Shown piece after piece: positions 42,591-52,524 of a stretch of DNA of 64,000 nucleotides (position 1 is the first letter of the stretch; the number at the start of each line of letters is the position of its first letter). A model generated the notes under the pieces. The model did not search any database. It saw nothing but the letters and a program-made list of their open reading frames with translations, and had not been told where the DNA came from. This DNA comes from Streptomyces mirabilis (GTDB taxonomy: Bacteria; Actinomycetota; Actinomycetes; Streptomycetales; Streptomycetaceae), in NCBI RefSeq assembly GCF_018310535.1, contig NZ_CP074102.1:5456001-5520000 (forward strand), given 5' to 3'. The position numbers and the translations under genes are program-made.

Positions 42591-43460
42591 CTACATCCGC
42601 TTGAGGACCGCCCGTTTGGCTGTGGCGAACTCCTCGTCCGTCAGAATGCCGGACTTGTGGAGTTCGCCCAATTCGCGCAGGCGGCGGAGCAGGGCGTCGT
42701 GGTCGTCCTCCGGGGCGATCACGGCGGGCTGCTCCGCCGCCTGCGCGGCTTCCGGGGACGCCGTGGGATGCGGGAGCCGGGCCTGTACCGCCGCCGCGAC
42801 CAGGGCCATCAGCGAGTCCTTCTTGAAGCCCCACAGCTCGACGGAGTTGGGGTCGTACTTCGGTGGGGCCTTGGTCTCCGCGCCGCGGACGGTGAAGCGG
42901 AGGTAGCCGTTCTCCAGGCCGACCGCGGGGTGCCACTCGACGGTGGTGAGGTCGGCGAGGGCGAGCGAGCGGGCTCCGGCGGCGGACTTGGAGTCCTCGG
43001 TCTTCCAGTTCCACTCCAGGCGTACGTGCTCGCCGTCGAAGCTCGCGGTGCCGTCGCCGGCGGAGACGGACAGCGGTACGGAGGGGCCCGGGAGCAGATA
43101 ACTGTCGACCGGGTCGGCCGGCACCCGGTCCAGAAGCAGCGCGTCCCGGACCTCGTCGACGACGTACTCGGCGACGCCGTAGCGGTCGGACTCCACGGCG
43201 AGCTGGTAGGGGTCGTTGGGCTCGGCGAGCTTGCCGCCGGTCGCCTGGAGCAGTGGGTCGGCGCCGTCGCGCAGCCGGAGCCGCAACCGCCCGCTCTTCT
43301 TGCCCTGTTCGAGGGAAATCCCCGCCAACGCTCCCAGCGGGACAGTCAGTTCACCCAAGGTCTTGCGGAGCAGGCTCACGTTCTTGTCGCGCCCGGGAGT
43401 CAGCCGAAGCGCGTCGCCGTCGAAGGTCCACGTCCCGTCCTTCTGGATGATTTCCGCCAT
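42591..43460 (-). CDS. DUF4429 protein with C-terminal SHOCT domain
   Basis: 289 residues. Two copies of a beta-rich module are visible, each opening with a similar phrase (GTWTFDGDALRLTPG at about 8-22 and GTASFDGEHVRLEWN at about 137-151). A short C-terminal SHOCT helix pair ends the protein (LLRRLRELGELHKSGILTDEEF). The family is common in Streptomyces and its role is unknown. It is divergent from the hexosaminidase gene, and a DasR-like site lies between. Confidence 0.82.
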   Translation of the reverse strand: MAEIIQKDGTWTFDGDALRLTPGRDKNVSLLRKTLGELTVPLGALAGISLEQGKKSGRLRLRLRDGADPLLQATGGKLAEPNDPYQLAVESDRYGVAEYVVDEVRDALLLDRVPADPVDSYLLPGPSVPLSVSAGDGTASFDGEHVRLEWNWKTEDSKSAAGARSLALADLTTVEWHPAVGLENGYLRFTVRGAETKAPPKYDPNSVELWGFKKDSLMALVAAAVQARLPHPTASPEAAQAAEQPAVIAPEDDHDALLRRLRELGELHKSGILTDEEFATAKRAVLKRM

Positions 43461-43491
43461 GAGGGGGATTGTTTCACCGGGTCTGCGGAAG

Positions 43492-43507
43492 AGTGGTCTA
43501 TACCCAT
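43492..43507. promoter_or_regulatory. DasR-like operator (dre) upstream of hexosaminidase
   Basis: AGTGGTCTATACCCAT matches the dre consensus ACTGGTCTAGACCAGT at most positions, with TGGTCTA and ACC intact. It is 38 bases before the GTG and 31 bases before the divergent DUF4429 gene, so it could serve both. Confidence 0.6.
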
Positions 43508-43545
43508 CCGCAATTCGTTTGCAGGGTCCTTCGAAGGGAGCGCAT

Positions 43546-45132
43546 GTGAGACAGCACAGAACGCCCCGCCTCCTCGGTACGCTGCTGCTCGTGGCGGCCG
43601 CCGGTATCTCAGTCGCCGGTGCGGCACACTCCGAGTCGGGCCGCACCGCGACCCCGCTCGGGCAGGTGGTGCCGGCCCCCGCCTCGGTCGACGCGGGCGG
43701 ATCCCCGTACCGCATCACCGACAGCACCCGCATCCGGGTCGAGGACTCGCCTCAGGCCCGCCGGGTCGGCGCGTATCTGGCCGACGTCCTGCGTCCCTCC
43801 ACCGGGTACCGACTGCCCGTCACCACGCACGGCACGGGCGGGATCCGGCTGCGGATCGCGGCGGGGTCCACGGGCGCCGAGGGCTATCGCCTGGACAGCG
43901 GGCACAGCGGCGTCACCATCACGGCCGCCGCGCCCGCCGGGCTCTTCCACGGCGTCCAGACGCTGCGCCAGCTGCTGCCCGCCGCCGTCGAGAAGAACTC
44001 CGTGCAGCGCGGCCCCTGGCTCGTGGCGGGCGGCACCATCAAGGACAGCCCGCGCTACGGCTACCGCGGCGCGATGCTCGACGTCTCCCGGCACTTCTTC
44101 GGCGTCGCGCAAGTCAAGCGTTATATCGACGAGTTGGCGCTCTACAAGGTCAACAAACTGCATCTGCACCTGAGCGACGACCAGGGCTGGCGCATCGCGA
44201 TCGACTCCTGGCCGCGGCTCGCCACGTACGGAGGGTCCACGCAGGTCGGCGGCGGGCACGGGGGCTACTACACCAAGGCCGACTACAAGGAGATCGTGCG
44301 GTACGCGGCCTCCCGCTATCTGGAGGTCGTCCCGGAGATCGACATGCCGGGCCACACCAACGCCGCGCTCGCCTCGTACGCCCAGCTGAACTGCAACGGG
44401 ACCGCGCCCCCGCTCTACACCGGCACCGACGTCGGGTTCAGCTCGCTGTGCGTGGCGAAGCCCGTGACGTACGACTTCGTGGACGACGTCGTACGGGAGC
44501 TGGCGGCACTCACGCCGGGCAAGTACCTCCACATCGGCGGGGACGAGGCCCACTCCACCAGCCACGCCGACTACGTCGCCTTCATGGACAAGGTGCAGCC
44601 GGTCGTCGCCAAGTACGGGAAGACGGTGGTCGGCTGGCACCAGCTGACCGGGGCGCACCCGGTGAAGGGCGCGATCGCGCAGTACTGGGGGCTCGACGAC
44701 ACCAGTGCCACGGAGAAGGCGCAGGTCGCCGAGGCCGCGCGGAACGGGACGGGGCTCGTGCTGTCGCCCGCGGACCGGGTCTACCTCGACATGAAGTACA
44801 CCGCGGACACCCCGCTCGGGCAGGACTGGGCGGGCCTGGTGGAGGTGAAACGGTCGTACGACTGGGATCCGGGCGCCTACCTTCCGGGAGCCCCGGCTTC
44901 GGCGATCCGGGGCGTCGAGGCGCCGCTGTGGACGGAGACCATCGTCACGGGGGCCGACATCGACTACATGACCTTCCCGCGGCTGCCCGGTGCGGCCGAA
45001 CTCGGCTGGTCGCCCGCGTCGACGCACGACTGGGACACCTACAAGGTGCGGCTCGCGGCGCAGGGCCCGCGCTGGGAGGCCCTGGGGATCGGCTACTACC
45101 GCTCGCCCCAGGTGCCCTGGCCCACGGCGTAG
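43546..45132 (+). CDS. hexA: Secreted GH20 beta-N-acetylhexosaminidase
   Basis: 528 residues. A signal peptide (about 1-27) is followed by a GH20b N-terminal domain and a GH20 barrel. The substrate-assisted catalytic pair Asp333-Glu334 lies in HIGGDEAHS, and HLHLSDDQGWRI and EIDMPGHTNAAL are intact. It releases N-acetylglucosamine from chitobiose made by chitinases. The GTG at 43546 follows GAAGGGAG, since an ATG two bases earlier leads straight to a stop. In S. coelicolor the matching gene sits between glmS and the des cluster, from memory. Confidence 0.9.
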   Translation: MRQHRTPRLLGTLLLVAAAGISVAGAAHSESGRTATPLGQVVPAPASVDAGGSPYRITDSTRIRVEDSPQARRVGAYLADVLRPSTGYRLPVTTHGTGGIRLRIAAGSTGAEGYRLDSGHSGVTITAAAPAGLFHGVQTLRQLLPAAVEKNSVQRGPWLVAGGTIKDSPRYGYRGAMLDVSRHFFGVAQVKRYIDELALYKVNKLHLHLSDDQGWRIAIDSWPRLATYGGSTQVGGGHGGYYTKADYKEIVRYAASRYLEVVPEIDMPGHTNAALASYAQLNCNGTAPPLYTGTDVGFSSLCVAKPVTYDFVDDVVRELAALTPGKYLHIGGDEAHSTSHADYVAFMDKVQPVVAKYGKTVVGWHQLTGAHPVKGAIAQYWGLDDTSATEKAQVAEAARNGTGLVLSPADRVYLDMKYTADTPLGQDWAGLVEVKRSYDWDPGAYLPGAPASAIRGVEAPLWTETIVTGADIDYMTFPRLPGAAELGWSPASTHDWDTYKVRLAAQGPRWEALGIGYYRSPQVPWPTA

Positions 45133-45151
45133 ACGGCGCAACGGGAAGGAC

Positions 45152-45182
45152 GGGGCTCAGGAGGACCGTACTCCTGAGCCCC
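45152..45182. terminator. Bidirectional terminator between hexosaminidase and desD
   Basis: A perfect 12-bp stem (GGGGCTCAGGAG and its complement) with a seven-base loop between two converging genes. Confidence 0.82.
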
Positions 45183-45189
45183 ACCGGCC

Positions 45190-46962
45190 TCAGAGACCCG
45201 CGATCGGGTTCTTCAGGCTGCCGACGAGCTGGAGTGCGCCGGACGGATCGGCCAGGTCCACCATCTGCTTGTTGTTGCGCAGCTGGAGCCGGTTCAGGCA
45301 GGACAGCGCGAACTCGGGCGCGAACATGTCGTACTGCCGGAACTTGTCGGCGAGTTCGGGCGCCGACTCCTGGTACTCGCGTACGGACTCGGCGACCGTC
45401 CGCCAGAAGTCGTCCTCGTCGAGGATGCCCTCGTCGGCCAGGTCGGCCGCCAGGAAGCGGAAGAAGCAGTCGAAGACGTCCGTGAAGATCGACAGGAGTT
45501 TCTTGTCCTCGGGGACCTCGACGCGGATCCGCTCGACCACGGGCGGCAGCACCGCCTGCGGGTCCATGACGGCGATCTCCTCGGCGATGTCCTTGTAGAT
45601 CGCGCGCTGCACGGCGCCGTCCTTGAGGACGAGGATGACGTTCTCGCCGTGCGGCATGTAGACCAGGTCGTAGGCGTAGAAGCTGTGCAGGAGGGGCGTG
45701 AAGTAGGCGCGCAGATAGCGGCGCAGCCACTCCACCGGGGTCAGCCCGGACCGCTCGATCAGCGCGCCCGCGAAGGAGGCGCCCGTGTGGTCGACATGGA
45801 CGAGGGAGGCCATGGTGGCCAGGCTCTCGCCCTCCTGGAGCGAGGGGACCGGGCTCTCGCGCCACAGGGCCGCGAGCATTTTGCGGTACGGGGAGTAGCG
45901 GTCGGTGGCGGCCTCGTACTCGAGGTGGCGGTAGCCGACGGCGGCCCGTTCGCGGATGACCGACAGGCCGGTGGACTTGAGCACCGGGTCGTTCTCCACG
46001 AGCTGGGCCAGCCAGTCGTTGATCGCCGGGGTCGCCTCCATGTAGGCGGCGGACAGACCGCGCATGAAGCCCATGTTGAGGACGCTCAGCGCCGTCTTCA
46101 CATAGTGCTTCCCGGGGCTGGTGGTGTTGAAGAACGTCCGGATGGACTGCTGGGCCAGGTACTCGTCGTCGCCCTCGCCGAGGCAGACCAGGTGGCGCTG
46201 GGCGACCTCGGCCGCGAAGGTCACCGAGAGCTTGTTCCACCACTGCCAGGGGTGGACGGGGATGAGCAGGTAGTCCTCGGGGTCGAGGCCCTGTTCGGTG
46301 AGGGTGGCGGCGAACCGCTCGACCGTCCCGGCGCCCAGCTCCTCGCGCACGAAGGACTCGTACTCGATGCCGACACCCGCGGTGAAGGCGGCCCGGGAGC
46401 GGTGCGCGGCCAGCCACACCAGCCGGATCGGGCTCGCGGTCTCGGGCGCGTACGAGAGGTACTCGTGCACGCCGAAGCCGAGACGCCCGTTGTTGGCGAC
46501 GAAGCAGGGGTGGCCCTCGGTCATGCCGGTCTCGATCTCCTGGAAGGAGGCCTTCGCGAGTTCGGCGGACGGGATCTGCGGCTTGGTGAGTTTGAAGCAG
46601 GTGCCCGAGAGGGTGGAGGAGATCTCCTCCAGGTAGACCGGCAGCACCTCGTCGCTCAGGCCCAGCGACGTCTTCAGCTCGATGAAGAAGTCGAGTGCGG
46701 CGAGCGGGAGTTCGGCCCCGTCGCGGTGGCGGGTGATCGACTCGGGGTCGACCTGCCAGTGGTCGAGGGTGCGGAGGGTGGCGGTGAAGCGGTAGCGGGT
46801 CAGGCCGTCGTCGCTGCGGACGACGTACTCGCCGTCGCCGTCGGCCTCCGGAGTGATGAGGCGCTCGTGCGCGAACTCGGCGAGGGCCTTGCGGACGAGG
46901 AGGCGGCCCGCGCGCTCCCAGCGCTCGGGGGAGAGGTGGGCCACGGCGTCGGCGAGGCTCAT
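45190..46962 (-). CDS. desD: NIS siderophore synthetase DesD
   Basis: 590 residues of the IucA/IucC family, with the conserved HPGKHYVKTAL-like segment (here SPGKHYVKTALSVLNMG), HPWQWWNKLS and the late MPHGENVILVLKDG. It uses ATP to join and cyclise N-hydroxy-N-succinylcadaverine or acetylcadaverine units into desferrioxamines. The ATG at 46962 overlaps the desC stop in an ATGA. Last gene of desABCD. Confidence 0.95.
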   Translation of the reverse strand: MSLADAVAHLSPERWERAGRLLVRKALAEFAHERLITPEADGDGEYVVRSDDGLTRYRFTATLRTLDHWQVDPESITRHRDGAELPLAALDFFIELKTSLGLSDEVLPVYLEEISSTLSGTCFKLTKPQIPSAELAKASFQEIETGMTEGHPCFVANNGRLGFGVHEYLSYAPETASPIRLVWLAAHRSRAAFTAGVGIEYESFVREELGAGTVERFAATLTEQGLDPEDYLLIPVHPWQWWNKLSVTFAAEVAQRHLVCLGEGDDEYLAQQSIRTFFNTTSPGKHYVKTALSVLNMGFMRGLSAAYMEATPAINDWLAQLVENDPVLKSTGLSVIRERAAVGYRHLEYEAATDRYSPYRKMLAALWRESPVPSLQEGESLATMASLVHVDHTGASFAGALIERSGLTPVEWLRRYLRAYFTPLLHSFYAYDLVYMPHGENVILVLKDGAVQRAIYKDIAEEIAVMDPQAVLPPVVERIRVEVPEDKKLLSIFTDVFDCFFRFLAADLADEGILDEDDFWRTVAESVREYQESAPELADKFRQYDMFAPEFALSCLNRLQLRNNKQMVDLADPSGALQLVGSLKNPIAGL

Positions 46963-47528
46963 ACGGCCACCCCCGCCGCCTGCTCGAACCGCTCCCGGGT
47001 GCAGAAGCTCAGCAACGCCCTTTTCTCCGGCTTCTCTATCTCGCGCTCCGGCACGAACCCGACGGCTTCGTTCAGCGCGTGCACGGCCGTGTTGCGCACG
47101 TCGGGCTCGACGACGACCCGCGCGGTCGTCGGGTCGGCGAACAGGTGCTCCATGACCGCGGTGATCACCGCCCGGGTGAACCCGTGCACCGGCGTCTCCG
47201 TCGGCGCGACCAGGAAGTGCATGCCGACATCTCCGGGCGCGGGCTCGTACAGACCGACCAGCTCCACGTGCGCCGGGTCGTACCGCTCCATCAGGAACAC
47301 GGGTTCGCCGTCCAGCGACCCCAGGAACGCGTCGTGGTACTCGCTGGCCGCGATGGCCATGTACTCGCGCTCCACGTCGTGCAGTTTCGCCTTCTGCATC
47401 ATCCAGAAGGCGGCCTTGGGATGCGTCACCCAGCCGTGCAGCAACTCGGCGTCTTGGACGGGGTCGAGCGGGCGGATGGTGAAGGTGCCGACGTCGGTGG
47501 TCGTGCCGGTACGGCTCGTGATGCTCAT
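46959..47528 (-). CDS. desC: N-hydroxycadaverine acyltransferase DesC
   Basis: 189 residues, GNAT fold of the siderophore acyltransferase (IucB/RhbD-like) branch with [14 protein letters not shown] and GVGMHFLV-type segments (here [20 protein letters not shown]). It transfers succinyl or acetyl groups from CoA to N-hydroxycadaverine. It overlaps desB by 4 bases (ATG in TGA) and desD by 4, so the operon is translationally coupled. Confidence 0.94.
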   Translation of the reverse strand: MSITSRTGTTTDVGTFTIRPLDPVQDAELLHGWVTHPKAAFWMMQKAKLHDVEREYMAIAASEYHDAFLGSLDGEPVFLMERYDPAHVELVGLYEPAPGDVGMHFLVAPTETPVHGFTRAVITAVMEHLFADPTTARVVVEPDVRNTAVHALNEAVGFVPEREIEKPEKRALLSFCTRERFEQAAGVAV

Positions 47529-48811
47529 ACGCTGAACTCCTGGAACGCGATCGTCTTCTCGACCGGGTAGTACTCGGTGCCGAGCAGCTCACGGATGATG
47601 GACGCGTTGCGGTACGGGCCCATGCCCAGGTCGGGGCTGGTGATGCTGTGGGTGTGGACGCCCGCGTTCTGCAGGAAGACGCCGCGGCCCGTGGTGTCGA
47701 TGGCGTAGTTGCGGGCCACGTCGAAGTTGCCGCGGGTGTCGTAGCGCAGCCGGTCGCGGACCGGCTTCAGGAACGCGGGCTCGGCGTACTTGTAGCCGGT
47801 GGCCAGGATCAGGCCCTCGGAGCTCAGCTCGTAGTCCTTGCCCTGCTCCTCCTGGCGCAGGCCCAGGGTGTACGTGCCGTTCGCGTGAGCGGCGGTGTTC
47901 AGGGAGGAGTTGGTGAGCAGTCGCGTCGGGACGGGGCCGCCGAGGTTCTTCTGGTAGAGCAGGTCGAAGATCGCGTCGATCAGTTCGCCGTCGATGCCCT
48001 TGAACAGGCCCTTCTGCTCCGTCTGGAGGCGGTAGCGGGTCGGCTCGGGCAGCGCGTGGAAGTAGTCGATGTACTCCGGGGAGGTCATCTCCAGCGTGAG
48101 TTTGGTGTACTCGAGCGGGAAGAAGCGCGGGGAGCGCGTGACCCAGTTCAGCCGGTAGCCGTGGACGTCGATCTCGCTGAGCAGGTCATAGTAGATCTCG
48201 GCGGCGGACTGGCCGCTGCCGACGAGCGTGATCGACTTCTTCGCCTGGAGCTCCCGCTTGTGCTGGAGATAGCGGGAGTTGTGGATGAAGTCGCCGCCGA
48301 GGTCCGCGCAGGCCTCGGGGATGTACGGGGGTGTTCCGGTGCCCAGGACCAGATGGCGGGCGCGCAGCACCTCGCCGGCCGTCGTCCGTACGTGGTACAG
48401 ATCGCCCTCGTACGTCACTTCCTCGACCGTCGTGCCGAAGCGGACGCTGCTCAGTTTCGAGGCGGCCCAGCGACAGTAGTCGTCGTACTCGACCCGCAGC
48501 GGGTAGAAGTTCTCGCGGATGTAGAAGGAGTACAGCCGCCCGGACTCCTTCAGGTAGTTGAGGAAGGAGTACGGGGAGGTCGGGTCGGCGAGGGTCACCA
48601 GATCCGACATGAACGGGGTCTGGAGATGCGCGCCCTCCAGGAACATCCCCGAGTGCCACTCGAAGTCCGGCTTGGATTCGAGGAAGACGCCGTCCAGTTC
48701 GGCGATCGGCTCGGTGAGGCAGGCGAGGCCGAGGTTGAAGGGCCCGAGCCCGATGCCCACGAAGTCGTAGGTCTTTCCGGTGACTTCGACGGATTCAGGA
48801 AGCGCGGTCAA
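47525..48811 (-). CDS. desB: Cadaverine N-hydroxylase DesB
   Basis: 428 residues, FAD- and NADPH-dependent N-hydroxylating monooxygenase (IucD/PvdA family). The FAD site [12 protein letters not shown] and the NADPH site [16 protein letters not shown] are intact, with the C-terminal ATGYKYAEP. It converts cadaverine to N-hydroxycadaverine. The TTG start at 48811 has GGGAG six bases upstream and lies 17 bases inside desA. Confidence 0.95.
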   Translation of the reverse strand: MTALPESVEVTGKTYDFVGIGLGPFNLGLACLTEPIAELDGVFLESKPDFEWHSGMFLEGAHLQTPFMSDLVTLADPTSPYSFLNYLKESGRLYSFYIRENFYPLRVEYDDYCRWAASKLSSVRFGTTVEEVTYEGDLYHVRTTAGEVLRARHLVLGTGTPPYIPEACADLGGDFIHNSRYLQHKRELQAKKSITLVGSGQSAAEIYYDLLSEIDVHGYRLNWVTRSPRFFPLEYTKLTLEMTSPEYIDYFHALPEPTRYRLQTEQKGLFKGIDGELIDAIFDLLYQKNLGGPVPTRLLTNSSLNTAAHANGTYTLGLRQEEQGKDYELSSEGLILATGYKYAEPAFLKPVRDRLRYDTRGNFDVARNYAIDTTGRGVFLQNAGVHTHSITSPDLGMGPYRNASIIRELLGTEYYPVEKTIAFQEFSV

Positions 48812-50252
48812 GGGACTCTCCCAGGTACTGCTCGGCGTGGCCGGCGATCAGATCGAGCACGGCGGCGATGTCGTCGGCCGTGGTCTCGGGGTTGAGCAGG
48901 GTGAACTTCAGGTAGTGGCGGCCGCCGACCTTGGTGCCCGCGACGACGGCGTCGCCGGAGGCGAACAGGACCCCCCGGGCGTACAGGTTGGCGCGGTCGA
49001 TCTCGGCCGGGTCGGTGACGGTGGCCGGGATGAAGCGGAAGACGAGGGTGGACAGGGACGGCTCGACCACCACGTCGAAGCGGGGGTCGGCGACGAGCAG
49101 CTTCCAGCCCTCCTGGGCCAGGTCGCAGACCTCGTCGAAGAGTTCGCCGATGCCGTCGGCGCCCATCACGCGCAGCGTCATCCACAGCTTGAGGGCGTCG
49201 AAGCGGCGGGTGGTCTGCAGGGACTTGTCGACCTGGTTGGGGATGCGCTCCTGGACCATGCGGCGCGGGTTCAGGTACTCCGCGTGGTAGGTGGCGTGGC
49301 GCAGGGTGGCGGCGTCGCGGACCAGTACGGCGGACGAACTCACGGGCTGGAAGAAGGACTTGTGGTAGTCGACGGTGACGGAGTCGGCGCGCTCGATGCC
49401 GTCGAGGCGGTCCCGGTTCTTCAGGGAGGTGAGCAGTCCGCAGCCGTAGGCCGCGTCCACGTGCATCCAGGCGCCGAACTGGGCGCACAGCTCGGCGATC
49501 TCGGGCAGCGGGTCGATGGAGCCGAAGTCGGTGGTGCCGGCGGTGGCGACGACGGCCATCGGGATCAGACCGTCGCGCTCGCAGCGCTCCAGCTCGTGGG
49601 CGAGGGCGAGCGTCTGCATGCGCTTGTCGTGGTCGACGGGGATCGAGACGACGGAGTTCGCGCCGAGGCCCAGGAGTTTGGCCGACTTCTTGACGCTGAA
49701 GTGGCTGACCTCGGAGGCGAAGATGCGGAGTCTGGCGGCGGTGTCGCCCGGTTCACTCGCTGGCTTGGCCTCCTCGCGGGCCAGCAGCAGGGCCTGGAGG
49801 TTGGACTGGCTGCCGCCGCTGGTGAACACGCCGTCGGCGGCGGGGCCGAGGCCGATGCGCTCGTTGGTCCAGTCGATGAGCCGGCGCTCGATGAGGGTGC
49901 CGCCGGCCGACTGGTCCCAGGTGTCCAGGGAGGAGTTGACGGCGGACAGGACGGCCTCGCCGAGCACGGCGGGTATGACCACCGGGCAGTTGAGGTGCGC
50001 GAGGTAGCGCGGGTGATGGAAGTAGATCGCGTCCCGGAGGTAGACCTCTTCGAGCTCGTCGAGGACGGCGCTGGTGTCGTGCAGCGGGCGGTCCAGGTCG
50101 ATCTGCTCGATACGGGGAGCGAGGGCGTCGACCGTGACACCCGTGAACGGTCGGTCGGTGGTGGCGAGTTTGGCCGCCACCCGCTCGATTCCTTCGGTCA
50201 CGGAGCGGCGGTACCGCTCCGCGGTCGTGTCATTGAGCAGGTGCGAGCGCAT
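48795..50252 (-). CDS. desA: PLP-dependent lysine decarboxylase DesA
   Basis: 485 residues, group II pyridoxal-phosphate decarboxylase. The Schiff-base lysine lies in [12 protein letters not shown], and the cofactor-binding HVDAAYG and TSGGSQSN are present. It makes cadaverine from lysine, committing lysine to desferrioxamine. The ATG at 50252 follows GGAGG. The iron box about 90 bases upstream should make the whole desABCD operon iron-repressed. Confidence 0.95.
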   Translation of the reverse strand: MRSHLLNDTTAERYRRSVTEGIERVAAKLATTDRPFTGVTVDALAPRIEQIDLDRPLHDTSAVLDELEEVYLRDAIYFHHPRYLAHLNCPVVIPAVLGEAVLSAVNSSLDTWDQSAGGTLIERRLIDWTNERIGLGPAADGVFTSGGSQSNLQALLLAREEAKPASEPGDTAARLRIFASEVSHFSVKKSAKLLGLGANSVVSIPVDHDKRMQTLALAHELERCERDGLIPMAVVATAGTTDFGSIDPLPEIAELCAQFGAWMHVDAAYGCGLLTSLKNRDRLDGIERADSVTVDYHKSFFQPVSSSAVLVRDAATLRHATYHAEYLNPRRMVQERIPNQVDKSLQTTRRFDALKLWMTLRVMGADGIGELFDEVCDLAQEGWKLLVADPRFDVVVEPSLSTLVFRFIPATVTDPAEIDRANLYARGVLFASGDAVVAGTKVGGRHYLKFTLLNPETTADDIAAVLDLIAGHAEQYLGESLDRAS

Positions 50253-50342
50253 GTGGGGGTCCTCCGTGCGGGAGAGTCCGAGCGGGACGGGTGAGGCGGG
50301 GTGGGGCCGGGGCAAGAAGTGGGGCGGGGCCCTGGCGTTCAA

Positions 50343-50363
50343 CTTAGGTTAGCCTAACCTAAG
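50343..50363. promoter_or_regulatory. Iron box (DmdR1-type) upstream of desA
   Basis: TTAGGTTAGCCTAACCTAA (50344-50362), with matching flanking C and G, is a perfect palindrome around a central base and matches the known DmdR/DtxR iron box. It lies between desA and the desF stop. Confidence 0.95.
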
Positions 50364-50405
50364 TCGATCTGCGACCCCGCCCCACCTGTGACTTCTCGCG
50401 AACGG

Positions 50406-51260
50406 TCAGTCCTGCTCGCGCAGTTGCTCCTCGGTCAGCCCGCGCCGCCAGTAGCCGACGAAGGTGACCCGCCTGCGGTCGATGCCGCGCTCGCGCACGA
50501 GGTGACGGCGCATCTCCTTCACGCACCCGGACTCGCCCGCGATCCAGGCGTACGGGCTCTTGGTGGACGGCAGTTGGGCGGCCCGCACGGCGTCGACGGC
50601 CATGGGGGCCCCGTCGTCGCGCACGAGCCAGGTGATCTCCGCCTCGGCGGTCACGAACAGGTCCTGGATGTCCTCGGCGTGCTGGACCTCCAGCCAGGCG
50701 CGGACGCGGGTGCCGGCGGGCAGCGACTCGAGGATCGCGGAGGCGGCGGGCAGCGCGGTCTCGTCCGCCCACAGGACGACCAGGTCGGTGTCGGCGGGCG
50801 GACGGAAGCGGATCGCCCGGTTGTTCTCGACCGCCGGGCCGAGCAGTACGACGCGGTCACCGGCCGCCGCACGGGAGGCCCACTGGGACGCCGGCCCCGC
50901 GGGAACCTCGGCGCCCGGCTCCACACCGTGCAGGACGAAGTCGATGTCGATCTCGCCGGTACGGCCCCGGGCGTCCGGTCGCAGCGCCCGCAGCGTGTAC
51001 GAGCGCATCACCGCCCGTACGTCGTCGGGGAGTTCGCGCCAGCCCTGCCACCATCCATCGCCCAACTCGTAGGGGACGGCCGGCTCGGTCTGGCCGGGGT
51101 GCGGAAGGAAGAGGGAGAGGCTCTGGTCCCGGCCGTGGGAGGCGAAGGCCACCAGGTCGTCGCCGGCGAAGGTGATCCGGACCAGCGACGGGCCGAGCCG
51201 CCTCGTCCGCGCGACCTGGAGGGAGAAGAAACGGAACGGGGCGGCTATGGCTGTCGTCAC
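50406..51260 (-). CDS. desF: Siderophore-interacting FAD protein DesF
   Basis: 284 residues, siderophore-interacting protein family (ViuB-like): an FAD-binding barrel (RSYTLRALRP) and an NAD(P)H-binding C-terminal part (ADETALPAASAIL, YAWIAGESGCVKEMRRHL). It probably reduces and releases iron from ferrioxamine inside the cell. The GTG at 51260 has CAGGAG. It lies downstream of desE on the same strand with an 80-base gap and is probably co-transcribed with it. Confidence 0.92.
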   Translation of the reverse strand: MTTAIAAPFRFFSLQVARTRRLGPSLVRITFAGDDLVAFASHGRDQSLSLFLPHPGQTEPAVPYELGDGWWQGWRELPDDVRAVMRSYTLRALRPDARGRTGEIDIDFVLHGVEPGAEVPAGPASQWASRAAAGDRVVLLGPAVENNRAIRFRPPADTDLVVLWADETALPAASAILESLPAGTRVRAWLEVQHAEDIQDLFVTAEAEITWLVRDDGAPMAVDAVRAAQLPSTKSPYAWIAGESGCVKEMRRHLVRERGIDRRRVTFVGYWRRGLTEEQLREQD

Positions 51261-51339
51261 AAGTGCTCCTGAGTCATCGTCAGGGGTTCACGTCCGGGTT
51301 CACTTCAGGGGTTCGCGGCAGGGCTTCACCGCGGGGGCG

Positions 51340-52386
51340 TCAGGCGACCTTCTTGGCCTTCTCGATCGCCTCGGCGAGGTTGTCGAGGAGCGGGGTGCAC
51401 TTGTCGTACGACACGATCGGCTCGGGGGAGCGGGCGATGACCTGGCCGGCCTTGACGGCGGGCAGCTTCTTCCAGGTGGCCTCGGTGATGTCGGCCGGCT
51501 GGATGGTCGCGCTGCGGTCGTCCATGATGATGACGTCCGCCGGGTACTTGTCGACGTTCTCCCAGCTCAGGTTCTCGAACCAGCCGCCGCTGGCCTTCAG
51601 GGCCTTGGCGGAGGGCTCGACGATGTTTACGCCGAGTGCCTTGAAGTACTCCAGGTCGATGGAGAGGTTCGAGCCGGAGACGTAGAAGATGTCCTGGCTC
51701 GCGGAACCGGCGAGCACCTTGATCTCGGGGCGGGCCTTGGCCGCGGTGCGCAGCCGCTCGGCGGCCGTCTCGAACTTCTTCTTCGCCGCGGCGATCTTGG
51801 CGGACTTCTCGTCGGCGCCCAGCGACACGGCGAGCGCGAGCATGCGCTGCAGCGACACGGGCATCTGGCGGTCGTAGACGGAGATGCCGACGCTCGGGGC
51901 GAGCTTGAGGATCTTCGCCTTGGACTCCTCGGGGACGTACCAGAGGGTGCCCGCGGAGTCGAACATGGTGGAGATCAGCACGTCGGGCGCGAGGGTCGCG
52001 TACTTCTCGATGTTGAACTGGCCCCACTCGTTGCCGAGGACGGTCAGCTTGCTGACGTCCATGTCGCCGGCCTGGACGTCGGCCTTGCCGTCCTTGGTCG
52101 TGGTCGGGCCGAAGACGCCCTTGACCTCGATGCCGTAGTCGTAGAGGGCGGCGGCGACACCGGTGAAGGCGACGATGTTCGCCGGGATCTTGTCCAGCTT
52201 CACCGTCGTGCCGCGGTCGTCCTTGAAGGTCCAGGGGCCGGACTTGGCGGCGGCCTTCGTCGACTCCGGGCCACCGCTTTTGCCGTCGTCGTCGCCGCAG
52301 GCGGCGAGCACGGCACCGAGGCCGAGGGCGCCGCCGGCGGCGAGGATGCCGCGTCGGGTGAGGTGGGTGGCACGGGCGTTGGACAT
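51340..52386 (-). CDS. desE: Ferrioxamine-binding lipoprotein DesE
   Basis: 348 residues. A twin-arginine-like signal (TRRGILAAGGALGLGAVLAAC) ends in the lipobox LAAC, so the protein is lipid-anchored at the membrane surface. The body is a class III iron-siderophore binding protein (PANIVAFTGVAAAL ... APDVLISTMFDSAG). It binds ferric desferrioxamine B/E for import. The ABC permease is not in the window. An iron box lies about 55 bases upstream. Confidence 0.94.
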   Translation of the reverse strand: MSNARATHLTRRGILAAGGALGLGAVLAACGDDDGKSGGPESTKAAAKSGPWTFKDDRGTTVKLDKIPANIVAFTGVAAALYDYGIEVKGVFGPTTTKDGKADVQAGDMDVSKLTVLGNEWGQFNIEKYATLAPDVLISTMFDSAGTLWYVPEESKAKILKLAPSVGISVYDRQMPVSLQRMLALAVSLGADEKSAKIAAAKKKFETAAERLRTAAKARPEIKVLAGSASQDIFYVSGSNLSIDLEYFKALGVNIVEPSAKALKASGGWFENLSWENVDKYPADVIIMDDRSATIQPADITEATWKKLPAVKAGQVIARSPEPIVSYDKCTPLLDNLAEAIEKAKKVA

Positions 52387-52439
52387 GTGTGTGGCTGCTT
52401 TCGGCACGGGGCGGTAGCGCCCGCCGGACAAGTTCGAAG

Positions 52440-52458
52440 GTAGGTTAGCCTAACCTCA
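52440..52458. promoter_or_regulatory. Iron box upstream of desE
   Basis: GTAGGTTAGCCTAACCTCA agrees with the iron-box consensus at 17 of 19 positions, with the AGGTTAG/CTAACCT arms perfect. Confidence 0.9.
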
Positions 52459-52524
52459 CTACTTGTCCAGGGGGCGGGCGCTGTCCGCCCGAACCTGTGG
52501 GCCGCCCGTGTGCCGATCGGGCGG

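Noticed and set aside
42657..45485. 942-codon plus-strand frame across the DUF4429 and hexosaminidase genes
   Set aside because: Runs through real genes on both strands in the wrong frame, with no protein-like composition.
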